Source: DASRBO01 sp035653595 (GTDB lineage: Bacteria; Actinomycetota; Acidimicrobiia; Acidimicrobiales; JAJPHE01). From it: 35,458 bases of DNA. The stretch lies in the NCBI GenBank assembly GCA_035653595.1, contig DASRBO010000149.1:1-35458 (forward strand), written 5' to 3'. The notes below the pieces were generated by a model that made no database searches, was not told the origin of the DNA, and saw only the letters and a list, made by a program, of their open reading frames with translations. The position numbers and the translations under genes are program-made. Of the stretch, positions 15,523 through 24,071 are shown one piece after another. Each line of letters opens with the position of its first letter. The first letter of the stretch is position 1.

Positions 15523-16743
15523 ATGAGTGACGCACCGGCAGCGGCGGCGCGGACCCTGGCGTGGTTCCACTGCTTCGCCGGGGTGGCGGGCGACATGGCG
15601 CTCGGCAGCCTCATCGACGCCGGCGCCGACCTCGGTGAGATCGTCTCCATGCTGCATCTGCTGCCGGTAGGGGGATGGAGCCTGGAGGCCGAGCCGGTGC
15701 AGCGCTGCGGGGTGGCCGCCACCCACGCCGTGGTCAGCACCGCGGATACCGCCCTGGTCAGGACCCACGCCCACATCGCCGGCCTCATCGAGGAGGCCCG
15801 CCTGCCTGGTCGGGTGCGGGACCGGTCGCTGGCCGCCTTCGCCGCCCTGGCCGAGGTGGAGGGGCGGCTCCACCGCCGTCCGCCGGCCCAGGTCCATTTC
15901 CACGAGGTGGGCGGTCTCGACGCCATCGTCGACATAGTGGGCACCTGCGCCGCTCTGGAGATCCTGGGGGTCGACGAGGTGCGGACCAGCCCGGTGGCCA
16001 CAGGCATCGGCGTCGTGCGCACCGCCCACGGCGTCCTCCCCAACCCGGCCCCGGCGACGGTCGAGCTCCTGCGTGGCATCCCCACCTACGGGCGCGACAT
16101 CAACCTCGAGCTCACCACCCCCACCGGTGCCGCCCTGATCTCCACCCTGGCCGGCGGCTGGGGACCCATGCCGGCGATGACCATCACCGCCACCGGCTAC
16201 GGAGCCGGCAGCCGCGACATGGACGAGCTGCCCAACTGCACCCAGGTGGTGATCGGCGCCGTCGATGCCTCCACCCCGGCGATGGACGGCCAGCCGGTGG
16301 TGCTGCTGGAGACCAACCTCGACGACGCCACCGGGGAGACGCTCAGCCATGCCCTCGGCGCCCTGCTGGAGGCGGGGGCACACGACGCCTGGGTGGTGCC
16401 GGTGGTCATGAAGAAGGGCCGGCCCGGCCACGTGATCGCCGCCCTGTGCGATCCCGCCCTGGCCGGCCAGGTGGCGGGGGTCATGCGGGCGGAGACGGGG
16501 ACCCTGGGGGTGAGGGGCCAGCAGATGCAGCGCTGGCCGATGTCACGTTCCTTCGACGAGGTGGAGGTGGACGGGCTGCCAGTGCGCATCAAGGTCTCGC
16601 CCGGGCGGGCCAAGGTCGAACACGACGACGCCGCCCGGGTGGCGTCGCTGCGGGGCCTCCCGTTGCGCGAGGTCACCCGCCGGGCCGAGCAGGCGTGGTG
16701 GGCCCGTCAGGCGGCCGAGCCCCCCGACGACGAGCCCGCCTGA
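15523..16743 (+). CDS. larC: LarC, CTP-dependent nickel insertion enzyme for the NPN cofactor
   Basis: A 406-residue LarC, which inserts nickel into the pincer cofactor using CTP. Hallmarks are WFHCFAGVAGDM near residue 15, the HFHEVGGLDAIVDIVG block (H125, H127), and TPTGAALI and ETNLDDATGE further on. The C-terminal domain contains KKGRPGHVIAAL and the RWPMSRSFDEVEVDG region. In Lactiplantibacillus plantarum larC is two frames joined by programmed frameshifting. Here it is one uninterrupted frame. It is 16 bases after larB and surely co-transcribed. A hairpin 45 bases downstream ends the unit. Confidence 0.95.
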   Translation: MSDAPAAAARTLAWFHCFAGVAGDMALGSLIDAGADLGEIVSMLHLLPVGGWSLEAEPVQRCGVAATHAVVSTADTALVRTHAHIAGLIEEARLPGRVRDRSLAAFAALAEVEGRLHRRPPAQVHFHEVGGLDAIVDIVGTCAALEILGVDEVRTSPVATGIGVVRTAHGVLPNPAPATVELLRGIPTYGRDINLELTTPTGAALISTLAGGWGPMPAMTITATGYGAGSRDMDELPNCTQVVIGAVDASTPAMDGQPVVLLETNLDDATGETLSHALGALLEAGAHDAWVVPVVMKKGRPGHVIAALCDPALAGQVAGVMRAETGTLGVRGQQMQRWPMSRSFDEVEVDGLPVRIKVSPGRAKVEHDDAARVASLRGLPLREVTRRAEQAWWARQAAEPPDDEPA

Positions 16744-16787
16744 CCAGCGGCAGGTGGGCTGGCGGAGCCGCCCGTAGCACCGGACGG

Positions 16788-16810
16788 GCGTGGGGCCGGC
16801 CTCCCCACGC
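16788..16810 (+). terminator. Hairpin terminator after larC
   Basis: GCGTGGGG (16788-16795) and CCCCACGC (16803-16810) form a perfect 8-bp stem with a 7-base loop in the gap between larC and the converging DsbA-like gene. No T-tract follows. Confidence 0.6.
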
Positions 16811-16843
16811 TCCCGGAGGAGCATGGGGTTGGGGCCCGTGCGG

Positions 16844-16858
16844 GGCGGCGGAGCCGCC
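16844..16858 (-). terminator. GGCGGC hairpin at the 3' end of the DsbA-like gene
   Basis: GGCGGC (16844-16849), a 3-base loop GGA, and GCCGCC (16853-16858) form a tight hairpin two bases past the stop codon of the minus-strand gene. Nearly the same sequence occurs at 28703-28717 in the same position relative to another minus-strand gene. Confidence 0.5.
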
Positions 16859-16860
16859 GG

Positions 16861-17496
16861 TTATGAGGTCTGGGGGCGGGAGCGGACGGCGCTCTTGAGC
16901 TCGAAGAAGCCGGGGAAGCGGGCCAGGCGCTCCACGCTGTCCCACAGCTCCAGGGCCTCCTGGCCCCGCGGGATGCGGGCGATGACCGGGCCGAAGAACG
17001 ACGGGCCGCCGGGGGGAGCGAAGGTGATGATCGGGGTGCCGACGTCCTTGCCCGCCCGCTCGAGGGCCAGATCGGTGTCGGAGCGGATCACCGCGTCGTA
17101 GCTGTCGTCCTGCCTGGCGTCCACCAGGTCGGTGGGCAGATCGGCGGCCCGGAGCACCTCGGCCAGGTGGGTGGCGGGGTCGGAGACCAGCTGGTCCCGC
17201 CGGCCGTCCACGTGGATGGCCGTGCCGGCGGCGGTGTAGAAGCGGCCGGCGGCCTCGGAGCCCTCCTTGTCCTTGGCCGCCGCCGCGATGCGCAGCAGCC
17301 CGAGCCCGAAGTCGAGTCCCTGGGCGTAGCGCTCGGGGAGCTGGCCCGATTCCACCTTTTCGGCGTTCACGAACCTCAGGGCGATGAAGCGCCAGTCCAC
17401 GTCCAGCTGGCGCTGGGCCACCACCTCCTGGACCCACCGGCTGGTGATCCACGCCCACGGGCAGAGGGTGTCGAAGAAGAAGTCAGCATCGGCCAT
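16861..17496 (-). CDS. DsbA-family protein, Rv2466c (mycothiol-dependent nitroreductase) type, CPWA active site
   Basis: A 211-residue thioredoxin-fold protein of the DsbA class closest in pattern to Mycobacterium Rv2466c. Shared traits are the FFFDTLCPWAW-ITSRW opening, the helical insert, GKDVGTPIITF before FFGPVIARIPRGQEALELWDSV, and the ending FPGFFELK. The cis-Pro loop is VGTP. Rv2466c has a CPWC active site and reduces substrates with mycothiol. Here the motif is C12-P-W-A15, so the resolving cysteine is missing. It may act through a mixed disulfide with mycothiol or as a carrier. It has no signal peptide and is cytoplasmic. It stands divergent from the lipoprotein gene. Confidence 0.88.
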   Translation of the reverse strand: MADADFFFDTLCPWAWITSRWVQEVVAQRQLDVDWRFIALRFVNAEKVESGQLPERYAQGLDFGLGLLRIAAAAKDKEGSEAAGRFYTAAGTAIHVDGRRDQLVSDPATHLAEVLRAADLPTDLVDARQDDSYDAVIRSDTDLALERAGKDVGTPIITFAPPGGPSFFGPVIARIPRGQEALELWDSVERLARFPGFFELKSAVRSRPQTS

Positions 17497-17591
17497 GCCC
17501 CGAGTCTCGCGCCGATTGGCGGCTTTCGTCCCTCGGGTGGCCCCGGCCCCCCGCCGGCACCGAGGTGTCGGGCCCGGCGCTGCCGGCCCCC

Positions 17592-17604
17592 TACCATCGC
17601 GGCG
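17592..17604 (+). promoter_or_regulatory. Probable leaderless promoter of the propeller lipoprotein
   Basis: TACCAT (17592-17597) stands seven bases before the ATG at 17605 with no Shine-Dalgarno sequence between. This places the transcription start at the start codon. No -35 box is clear. Confidence 0.45.
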
Positions 17605-19146
17605 ATGCGCCGGCCCGGACCGCTCCTCGCCGCCGTGGCCGGGGTACTCGCCGTGGCGGCCGCCGCGTGCGGCTCGGGCGCCTCCCACACCTCGGCCACC
17701 GGTCGGACCCGGTCCACCGGCACCACCGGGGCGCTGATCGCCCCGGGCAGCCAGGGCGGTCCCAGCTCCACGGCCACCACCGGTGCCCCGCTCGGCGGCG
17801 GGTCCTCGGTGACCGTCGCCTCGGGGGGCACGCCCCTTTCGGGCCGGACCGGCCCGGCGGCGACGTCGAGCACGGCCACGACCGCCGCCCCCGGCGCGCC
17901 GTCGGGCGGAAGCTGGCTGACCTACCACGGGGACCAGGCCCGCTCGGGCGTGGACGCCTCCGGCGCAGTGCTGCAACCGACCAGGGCGAAGTGGACCTCG
18001 CCCACCCTCGACGGCAAGGTCTACGCCGAGCCCCTGGTGTGGGGGTCCCTGGTGGTGGCCGCCACCGAGAACGACACGATCTACGGGCTCGACGCCGCCT
18101 CGGGGGCCGTCAGGTGGTCGGCCCATGTGGGGTCTCCCGTCCCCCAGTCGTCGCTGCCGTGCGGGGACATCGACCCCCTCGGCATTACCGGCACGCCGGC
18201 CATCGACCCCTCCACCGGAACCATCTACGCCGTGGCCGAAACCGTCAGCGGCGGCTCGGTGTCCCACCGCCTGGTGGCGGTGGCCGCCAACGGGAAGCTG
18301 GCCTGGAGCGAGTCGGCCGACCCCTCCGGCATGACGCCCACCACCCAGCAGCAGCGGGGCGGCCTGACCCTGGCCAACGGCCGGGTGTACATCACCTACG
18401 GTGGCCTCTACGGCGACTGCGGTCACTACCACGGCTGGGTCGTCTCCGCCCCTGCCTCGGGGCCGGGGCGGCTGAGGGCCTACCAGGTGCCCAGCGGCAA
18501 CGAGGCCGGCATCTGGGCCCCTCCGGGGCCGAGCGTCGACTCCGCAGGCAACCTCTACGTGGCGACCGGCAACAGCTCCTCCCAGAAGGGCTACGACGAG
18601 GGCAACAGCGTGCTGGAGCTGTCGCCGGGCCTGTCCCTTCTCTCGTCGTTCGCTCCGTCGAACTGGGCCAACCTCAACGCCAACGACTCCGACCTCGGCT
18701 CCACCAGCCCCCAGCTGCTCGCTGGCGGGCTGGTCTTCCAGGCCGGCAAGAACCAGCAGGGCTTCCTCCTGCGCGCGGGCAACCTGGGCGGCATCGGCCA
18801 TCCCCTGTTCCAGGCGTCGATGTGCTTCACCATCGGCGGCGAGGCCTACCGGGCCCCCGACCTCTACGTGGCCTGCCGGTCGGGCATCGAGGACGTGAGG
18901 GTCACCGTCAGCCCGCCGTCGTTCAAGGTGGCCTGGACCGGGCCGGGCAACGCCACCGGCCCGCCGGTGGTGGCCGGAGGCCTGGTGTGGTCGGTCGGCT
19001 CCGGCACCCTCTACGGGCTCAACCCCTCCACTGGGGCGACGGTCGTGCAGGAGTCGTTGGGATCGCCGGCGCCGTACTCCACCCCGGGCGTCGGCGACGG
19101 CGAGCTGGTGGTCGGCGCCGGCCAGGTGGTGAAGGCCTTCTCCTGA
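17605..19146 (+). CDS. PQQ-like beta-propeller lipoprotein
   Basis: A 513-residue secreted lipoprotein. The signal peptide (LLAAVAGVLAVAAAAC) ends in a lipobox whose cysteine (about residue 22) would be lipidated. A Thr/Ser/Gly-rich linker of about 80 residues follows, then a PQQ/quinoprotein-type propeller from SWLTYHGDQARSGV onward. Repeats of the type IYGLDAASGAVRW, LVAVAANGKLAW and LYGLNPSTGA are the outer-strand signatures. Enzymatic PQQ ligands are not evident, so binding or scaffold function, as in BamB-like proteins, is more likely than dehydrogenase activity. Four or more cysteines in the propeller may form disulfides. The exact role is unknown. Confidence 0.85.
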   Translation: MRRPGPLLAAVAGVLAVAAAACGSGASHTSATGRTRSTGTTGALIAPGSQGGPSSTATTGAPLGGGSSVTVASGGTPLSGRTGPAATSSTATTAAPGAPSGGSWLTYHGDQARSGVDASGAVLQPTRAKWTSPTLDGKVYAEPLVWGSLVVAATENDTIYGLDAASGAVRWSAHVGSPVPQSSLPCGDIDPLGITGTPAIDPSTGTIYAVAETVSGGSVSHRLVAVAANGKLAWSESADPSGMTPTTQQQRGGLTLANGRVYITYGGLYGDCGHYHGWVVSAPASGPGRLRAYQVPSGNEAGIWAPPGPSVDSAGNLYVATGNSSSQKGYDEGNSVLELSPGLSLLSSFAPSNWANLNANDSDLGSTSPQLLAGGLVFQAGKNQQGFLLRAGNLGGIGHPLFQASMCFTIGGEAYRAPDLYVACRSGIEDVRVTVSPPSFKVAWTGPGNATGPPVVAGGLVWSVGSGTLYGLNPSTGATVVQESLGSPAPYSTPGVGDGELVVGAGQVVKAFS

Positions 19147-19242
19147 GGCTTCGGGCGTCCTCAGCCGGTCCCGGTCTCGCCGCCGGGCACCGGCCGGCCG
19201 CGGCAGACAAGGGAGCGAACCCGTCTCATGCCCCCGAGAGGA

Positions 19243-19557
19243 TCAGCCGGTCTCGCGACCGGCCTGGGGGGACTCCTCGAGGGTGTTGAGGGCCCGCATG
19301 ACGTCGGAGGGCAGGCCGCGGATCATGTCCTGGAGGATGCCCCGGATGTGGGCGGCCTGGTCGGCGATGATCTTGAGCAGCTCGTCCCGCTTCTCCTCGT
19401 CCAGATCCCGCCAGCCTCGCCGTAGGGCGTGGGCCCCCATCTGCACGGCGTTGACCGAGTTGAGCAGGCTGTGGGCGAGGACGGCGGCGGCGGCGTCCCA
19501 GGGCGGCTCGGGGCCGTCCGGCCCTGACCTCATCACCTCGCCGTTCCCTTGAGCCAC
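19243..19557 (-). CDS. Stand-alone histidine-kinase dimerisation-like domain
   Basis: A 104-residue protein with a helical hairpin resembling the HisKA/DHp domain. The H-box-like stretch is LAHSLLNSVNAVQMGAHAL (about residues 28-46), followed by a second helix rich in charged residues (DELLKIIADQAAHIRGILQDMI). No ATP-binding domain follows. It starts at GTG 19557 with GGGGGA five bases upstream; ATG 19533 is an alternative. It could accept phosphate from another kinase, like Spo0B-type phosphotransferases, or act as an adaptor. The divergent neighbour encodes a GAF-GAF-SpoIIE phosphatase, which hints at a shared signalling path. The domain call rests on pattern only. Confidence 0.62.
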   Translation of the reverse strand: MAQGNGEVMRSGPDGPEPPWDAAAAVLAHSLLNSVNAVQMGAHALRRGWRDLDEEKRDELLKIIADQAAHIRGILQDMIRGLPSDVMRALNTLEESPQAGRETG

Positions 19558-19618
19558 CGCTTCCCCCGTCGATGAGGATAAGACAGCCCCCTACAATTCT
19601 TGCGAGTTCGACGATTCC

Positions 19619-21490
19619 ATGCCCTCCGCCACCAATCCGGCTCTCAAGGGAAGCCAGGCCTCCGAAGGTCTGGCTCTCCTTTTGGCCGCCAGCGAGGCCC
19701 TCGGATCGTCTCTGGACCCCCAGCAGGTGGTCGAGTCCCTGGCCCTCCTCGTGGTGCCCAGGCTGGCCGACTTCTGCGCCATCGAGCTGCTCGAGCCCGA
19801 CGGCGTGACCCGCCGGCGGGCGGTGACGGTGGAGGCCGACGAGGGTCACGCCATACCGACGGTCACCCGGGGAGGCGGCGAGGCGACCGGGGCCTCCCCG
19901 GTGCCGGGCAGCGTGATGACCGAGGTGCTGGCCACGGGCGAGCCCCTCCTGCGGCGCAACCTCAAGCCGGCATCGATCATCGCCACCATCACCGACGGGC
20001 TGCGCCGGGGCGACGCCGAGCGTCACGTGCCCCGGTCCCTGATCGTGGTGCCCCTGCCCGGCCGCGACCGCATACTCGGCGCCATCGCCCTGGCCACGAC
20101 CCGGGTGTCGGGCCGGCGCTACGAGGACCCCGACCTCCGCCTGGCCGCCGAGCTCGCCCGGAGGGCCGGCCTAGCGATCGACAACTCGCTGCTCTTCTCG
20201 AGGGCGGAGGACGACCGCCACCGGGCCGAGGAGGTGGCCGAGCGCCTGGCCCACCTGCTCAGCGTCACCGCCGCCCTCACCGGGGCCCACACCGTGCCCG
20301 ATGTGATCGACATAATCATCAGCCGGGGCCTGGCCGAGCTCGGCGGGCGTACCGGGTCGGTGTGCCTGCTGGAGGAAGACGGCGAGACGGTCGCGCTGGT
20401 GAAGGAGCTCGGCTACGGCGACACGGTGAGGGGGACGTGGAGCATCTTCTCGGTCCACGACCCGGTCCCCGCCGCCGAGGCCATCCGCACCGGGCGGACC
20501 ATCGTGCTGCGGGGCGAGCAGGAGCGGGACCGGCGCTACCCCGTCTTCGCCGGCGTGCCGATGACCGACAACGAGTACGTGACCGTCCCCCTGGTGGGGG
20601 GACGTCGCCCCCTGGGAGCCCTCACCATCGGCTTCGCCGAGGACCGGCCGGTGTCCCCCGCCGACGAGCAGTTCCTGCAGGCCCTGGCCCGCCTGGGCGT
20701 GACCGCCATCGAGCGGGCCCGGCTGATCGAGGCCGAGCGCCACGCCCTCATGGACGCCGAGGCCCGGGCCCGCACCCTGCAGCAGAGCCTCCTGCCCGAC
20801 CGCCTGCCGGACCTGCCCGGCTTCGAGGTGGCCGTCCGCTACCGCTCGGCCGGAGGGGCGGACGTGACCGGCGACTTCTACGACGTGTTCCCCATCGACG
20901 CTGACCGCTGGGGGGTGGCGATGGGCGACGTGTGCGGCAAGGGGGTCCGGGCCGCCTCCCTCACCTCGCTGGTGCGCCACACCCTCCGGGCCGAGGCCCG
21001 GCACCACGAGGGCCCGGTCGAGGCCCTGGGCGAGGTGCACCGGGCCGTGCTCGGAGCGGGCACCGAGGAGGAGTACTGCACCGTCGCCTTCGCCGTGGTC
21101 CGCCCGACCGCGACCGGGGCCACCGCCACCCTCTCCTCCGGCGGCCACCCCCTCCCGCTGGTGGTGCGGGCCGACGGGGCGGTGGAGGTGATCGGCCAGC
21201 CGGGGACGGCCGTCGGGCTGGTGGAGGAGTTCGAGCTGACCGAGACCGAGGTCGACCTCGGCCCGGGCGACGCCCTGGTCCTCTACACCGACGGCCTGGT
21301 GGAGTCCCGCGACCAGGCCGGGCGCCAGCTGGGCGCCACCAGGGTGCTGGAGGCCCTGGGCTCCCTCCGGCGGGACGCCCGGGCCGACGAGGTCGTGGAG
21401 ATCCTCGAGCGGCTGGCCATTGACTTCGGGGGTGACCCGCCCCGCGACGACCTGGCCGTGCTGGCGCTCAGGGTGGTCACCGGCCCGTAG
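19619..21490 (+). CDS. GAF-GAF-SpoIIE PP2C phosphatase
   Basis: A 623-residue cytoplasmic sensor-phosphatase. The first GAF domain spans about residues 20-195 and the second about 215-370. A helical linker (ARLIEAERHALMDAEARARTLQQSLLP) leads into the SpoIIE-type PP2C domain (about 395-620). Metal-binding aspartates are D415 and D419 in GADVTGDFYD, D437 in MGDVCGKG, the aspartate of LYTDGLVE, and D610-D611 in PRDDLAVL. Such proteins dephosphorylate anti-anti-sigma factors in partner-switching pathways that control alternative sigma factors. No sigma, anti-sigma or STAS gene lies in the window. A TACAAT (19592-19597) may be its -10 box. Confidence 0.93.
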   Translation: MPSATNPALKGSQASEGLALLLAASEALGSSLDPQQVVESLALLVVPRLADFCAIELLEPDGVTRRRAVTVEADEGHAIPTVTRGGGEATGASPVPGSVMTEVLATGEPLLRRNLKPASIIATITDGLRRGDAERHVPRSLIVVPLPGRDRILGAIALATTRVSGRRYEDPDLRLAAELARRAGLAIDNSLLFSRAEDDRHRAEEVAERLAHLLSVTAALTGAHTVPDVIDIIISRGLAELGGRTGSVCLLEEDGETVALVKELGYGDTVRGTWSIFSVHDPVPAAEAIRTGRTIVLRGEQERDRRYPVFAGVPMTDNEYVTVPLVGGRRPLGALTIGFAEDRPVSPADEQFLQALARLGVTAIERARLIEAERHALMDAEARARTLQQSLLPDRLPDLPGFEVAVRYRSAGGADVTGDFYDVFPIDADRWGVAMGDVCGKGVRAASLTSLVRHTLRAEARHHEGPVEALGEVHRAVLGAGTEEEYCTVAFAVVRPTATGATATLSSGGHPLPLVVRADGAVEVIGQPGTAVGLVEEFELTETEVDLGPGDALVLYTDGLVESRDQAGRQLGATRVLEALGSLRRDARADEVVEILERLAIDFGGDPPRDDLAVLALRVVTGP

Positions 21491-21590
21491 GGCGCGACCT
21501 GCCCGCCAAACGCCCACAGTGCCCGGGTCGACATCGAGGGAGAACTCCACCGGTCCTTGTCGGTATCCTCGGCCCCAGGAGGTCGGACCG

Positions 21591-22184
21591 TTGGAGTCTC
21601 CCGAAACCCTGACCCCGGGTCACCGGGTGAGCATCGCCCTCGACACCGGCGCCATGTGCGTGGCCGAGGTTCTCGCCCGGCAGGGCGACGAGCTGAGCCT
21701 CAACGTGCTCGACGAGGCCCCCGGTGCGCTGGTCCCCGGCGCCACCTTGACCCTGATGCGGCCCACCCAGGACGGGCTGGCCCAGTGGCAGGCCAAGGTC
21801 ACCCGCCTGGTCGGCTCCGAGGCCGGGCTGCGCCTCGACGGCGAGGCCCACCTGCTCCAGCGCCGGGCCCACCCCCGGGTGCCGGCCTCCATACCGGTGC
21901 GGTGCCGGATCGCCAAGCACCCCGGGGCCACCTGCACCGGCCGGGCGGTCAACCTCTCCCCCGGAGGCGCCCGGGTGGCCATCGACCGGCGGGTCGAGGT
22001 GGGCGACCGGGTGGGGCTGGACTTCGACGGGGCCGGGGCCGAGCTGCACCTCGACGGCCGGGTGGTCATGGCCATCCCCGACGGGCAGGACTCGGTGTGG
22101 TCGGTGAGCGTGGCCTTCGAGGCGCCCCGGCCCCAGGTGGCGGCCACCCTGGCCGAGCTGCTGGCCGGCCTGGCCACCGGCTGA
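21591..22184 (+). CDS. PilZ-domain c-di-GMP receptor
   Basis: A 197-residue YcgR-like protein. The start is TTG 21591, supported by AGGAGGT seven bases upstream; no better in-frame start fits. The N-terminal part (LTPGHRVSIALDTGAMCVAEVLARQ) resembles the YcgR N-domain. The PilZ domain begins with RRAHPRVPASIPVRCR, in which R-x-x-x-R contacts c-di-GMP, and contains NLSPGGARV, a (D/N)-x-S-x-x-G motif. Both binding motifs are intact. Such proteins control motility, polysaccharide output or transcription. The converging gene is a HTH protein; a link is not proven. Confidence 0.88.
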   Translation: MESPETLTPGHRVSIALDTGAMCVAEVLARQGDELSLNVLDEAPGALVPGATLTLMRPTQDGLAQWQAKVTRLVGSEAGLRLDGEAHLLQRRAHPRVPASIPVRCRIAKHPGATCTGRAVNLSPGGARVAIDRRVEVGDRVGLDFDGAGAELHLDGRVVMAIPDGQDSVWSVSVAFEAPRPQVAATLAELLAGLATG

Positions 22185-22230
22185 CCCCACCTAACGGGGT
22201 CCGGACCGGACGGCGCCGGTCGGCGGGGCC

Positions 22231-22710
22231 TCAGGTGGAGCGGATGCGGCCGACCACGTCCTCGTAGGTGTCGGCCATGGCGGAGGCGGCCACCTCCAGC
22301 AGCCGGGCCTGGCGGGCGGCCTCGGTGCCAGCCGGGGTGCGCAGGTCCACCACCTGGCGGCGGACGTCGAGGGCCCGCCGGCGGGTCCTCTCGATGACCT
22401 CGCGGAACTCGCCAATGGCCTCCCGCAGCTCGATGTAGCGGCGGCGGTTGAGGACGGGGTCGCCCGAGGACTCCACCAGCCGGCCCAGGTGCTCCGACAA
22501 AGACAGCGAGGGCGGCGTGGCGAGCCGGCGCCGGATCTGGCCCCGGGCGGCCCGGACGGTGGCCTCGGCCAGGCCGGTGGCCTGGGCGATCTGGACCGTG
22601 GTGAGGCCCTGGGCCACCAGCATGGCCACCTGGCGCTGCCGGCTGGTAAGCCGGTCGAGGGGGTCGTCTACGGCCGGCTCGTCTGCTCCCCCCCGGACCC
22701 CACCAGCCAC
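22231..22710 (-). CDS. LuxR-like HTH protein with C-terminal helical domain
   Basis: A 159-residue protein starting at GTG 22710; the frame upstream runs into tRNA-Leu, so longer starts are excluded. LTSRQRQVAMLVAQGLTTVQIAQATGLAEATVRAARGQIRRRL (about residues 20-62) is a GerE/LuxR or sigma-region-4 type HTH. No receiver domain is present. The rest (about 75-159) is charged helix ending in a MADTYEDVVGRIRST-like tail. TACCTT lies seven bases before the GTG, so it may be leaderless or be read from the upstream tRNA-Leu. The stop converges on the PilZ gene. Target genes are unknown. Confidence 0.75.
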   Translation of the reverse strand: MAGGVRGGADEPAVDDPLDRLTSRQRQVAMLVAQGLTTVQIAQATGLAEATVRAARGQIRRRLATPPSLSLSEHLGRLVESSGDPVLNRRRYIELREAIGEFREVIERTRRRALDVRRQVVDLRTPAGTEAARQARLLEVAASAMADTYEDVVGRIRST

Positions 22711-22775
22711 CGCGGCAAAGGTACCGGCAAAGGGGCGCTCTCGCGCGTTTGGGGCACTGTGGGTACCCGGCCCGG

Positions 22776-22859
<84 letters not shown>

Positions 22860-22926
22860 GGGGGCTGGAAGGGTAGCCCAACCCGGCGGGTCCCCCCCGG
22901 GGCCCGTGGGTAAGGTTTGGCTGCCA

Positions 22927-23586
22927 ATGGGACTCCAGCAGTTCGAGCAAAGGCTCGAGCGCCTCGTCGAGGGCGTCTTCGCCCGTGCCTTCCGGGGCGG
23001 ACTCCAGCCGGTCGAGCTGGGCCGGAGGCTGACCCGCGAAATGGACCTCGAGCGCACGGTGGGGGTGCGGGGCCTGGTGGCCCCCAACCGCTTCACGGTG
23101 GTGCTCTCGCCCGCCGACGAGGAGCGCTTCAGCCCCTTCGCCGACGCCCTGCTGGCCGAGCTGGCCGACGCCGCCCGCCAGCACGCCCGCGACGAGCACT
23201 ACCACTTCCTGGGCCCGGTCCACGTGGACCTGGCGGTCGACCGGGGTCTGGCGGCCGGGGTGTTCCAGCTCCGGGCGGAGACCGAGGCCGGCCCCGCACC
23301 CGACCCGATCCTGGTGCTGCCCGACGGCCGCCGCTACGTGGTCAGGGCCGACTCGACCATGGTGGGCCGGGCCACCGACTGCGCCGTGGTGCTGGACGAC
23401 CCCAACGTGAGCCGCCACCACGCCCTGCTGCGGCGGGACGGGCCGGTGACCGTCATCGAGGACCAGGGCTCCACCAACGGCACCAAGGTGAACGGCACCC
23501 GACTCAGTCCCCGCCAGGGCCGGCCCCTCGAGGACGGCGACGAGATCACCATCGGGTCCAACGTCCTGCGCTTCGAGACCCTGTAG
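22927..23586 (+). CDS. fhaA: FhaA, DUF3662 plus FHA domain protein
   Basis: A 219-residue FhaA. The N-terminal DUF3662 domain (about 1-120; LQQFEQRLERLVEGVFARAF) is followed by a short linker and a C-terminal FHA domain (about 128-219). Phosphothreonine-binding residues are R148 in VGRATDC, S162 and H165 in NVSRHH, and N184 in GSTNGT. Mycobacterial FhaA is longer; here the linker is short. In mycobacteria FhaA binds the phosphorylated MviN pseudokinase and controls peptidoglycan precursor export. It opens the cluster, and fhaB follows 10 bases later. TAAGGT (22911-22916) may be the -10 box. Confidence 0.96.
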   Translation: MGLQQFEQRLERLVEGVFARAFRGGLQPVELGRRLTREMDLERTVGVRGLVAPNRFTVVLSPADEERFSPFADALLAELADAARQHARDEHYHFLGPVHVDLAVDRGLAAGVFQLRAETEAGPAPDPILVLPDGRRYVVRADSTMVGRATDCAVVLDDPNVSRHHALLRRDGPVTVIEDQGSTNGTKVNGTRLSPRQGRPLEDGDEITIGSNVLRFETL

Positions 23587-23596
23587 AGGCCTGACG

Positions 23597-24067
23597 GTGC
23601 CCGAGCAGCTGCTTACCATCCTCAAGTTCTGCTGGATCCTTCTCATCTGGCTGTTCTTCATCCGGGTGATCCGGGTGGCCTGGGTGGAGACCAGGGCACC
23701 GGCCGAGGTCCCGGCCGGCGAGCCCACGCCCGAGGCCCGGCCCCGGCGGGCCGAGCGCCGCCAGGCCAGGCGGATCCCCACCCGGCTGCGGGTGGTGGAG
23801 CCGACCGAGGCGGCCGGTCAGAGCTTCGCCCTGACCGCGGAGACGGTGATCGGGCGGGCGGCGGACTGCGGGGTGTGCCTGACCGCGGACACCTTCGTAT
23901 CCTCCGCCCACGCCCGGGTGTTCGCCTCCGACGGGCGGGTGCTGGTCGAGGACCTGGGCTCCACCAACGGGACGTTCCTCAACGCCGCCCGGATCACCGA
24001 ACCGACCCCCCTGTTCCGCGGCGACCGCCTGCAGATAGGCCGCACCGTCCTCGAGGCGTCGGCTTGA
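23597..24067 (+). CDS. fhaB: FhaB (FipA), membrane-anchored FHA protein
   Basis: A 156-residue FhaB. One N-terminal membrane helix (about 8-25, FCWILLIWLFFIRVIRVAW) is followed by a basic linker and an FHA domain (about 65-156). Binding residues are R87 in VIGRAADC, S102 and H105 in VSSAHARV, and N124 in GSTNGTFLN. It starts at GTG 23597. In mycobacteria FhaB (FipA) links PknA/PknB signalling to division proteins. The pstP start follows four bases after its stop. The gene order matches the canonical cluster. Confidence 0.95.
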   Translation: MPEQLLTILKFCWILLIWLFFIRVIRVAWVETRAPAEVPAGEPTPEARPRRAERRQARRIPTRLRVVEPTEAAGQSFALTAETVIGRAADCGVCLTADTFVSSAHARVFASDGRVLVEDLGSTNGTFLNAARITEPTPLFRGDRLQIGRTVLEASA

Positions 24068-24071
24068 GGCG

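Noticed and set aside
13469..15526. Long plus-strand frame of 685 codons across pheA
   Set aside because: It passes through tRNA-Ser and is antisense to pheA; its composition is that of a GC-rich shadow.
16861..18801. Long minus-strand frame of 646 codons
   Set aside because: Only the part up to 17496 is the DsbA-like gene. The rest is Gly/Arg/Pro-rich shadow of the lipoprotein gene on the other strand.
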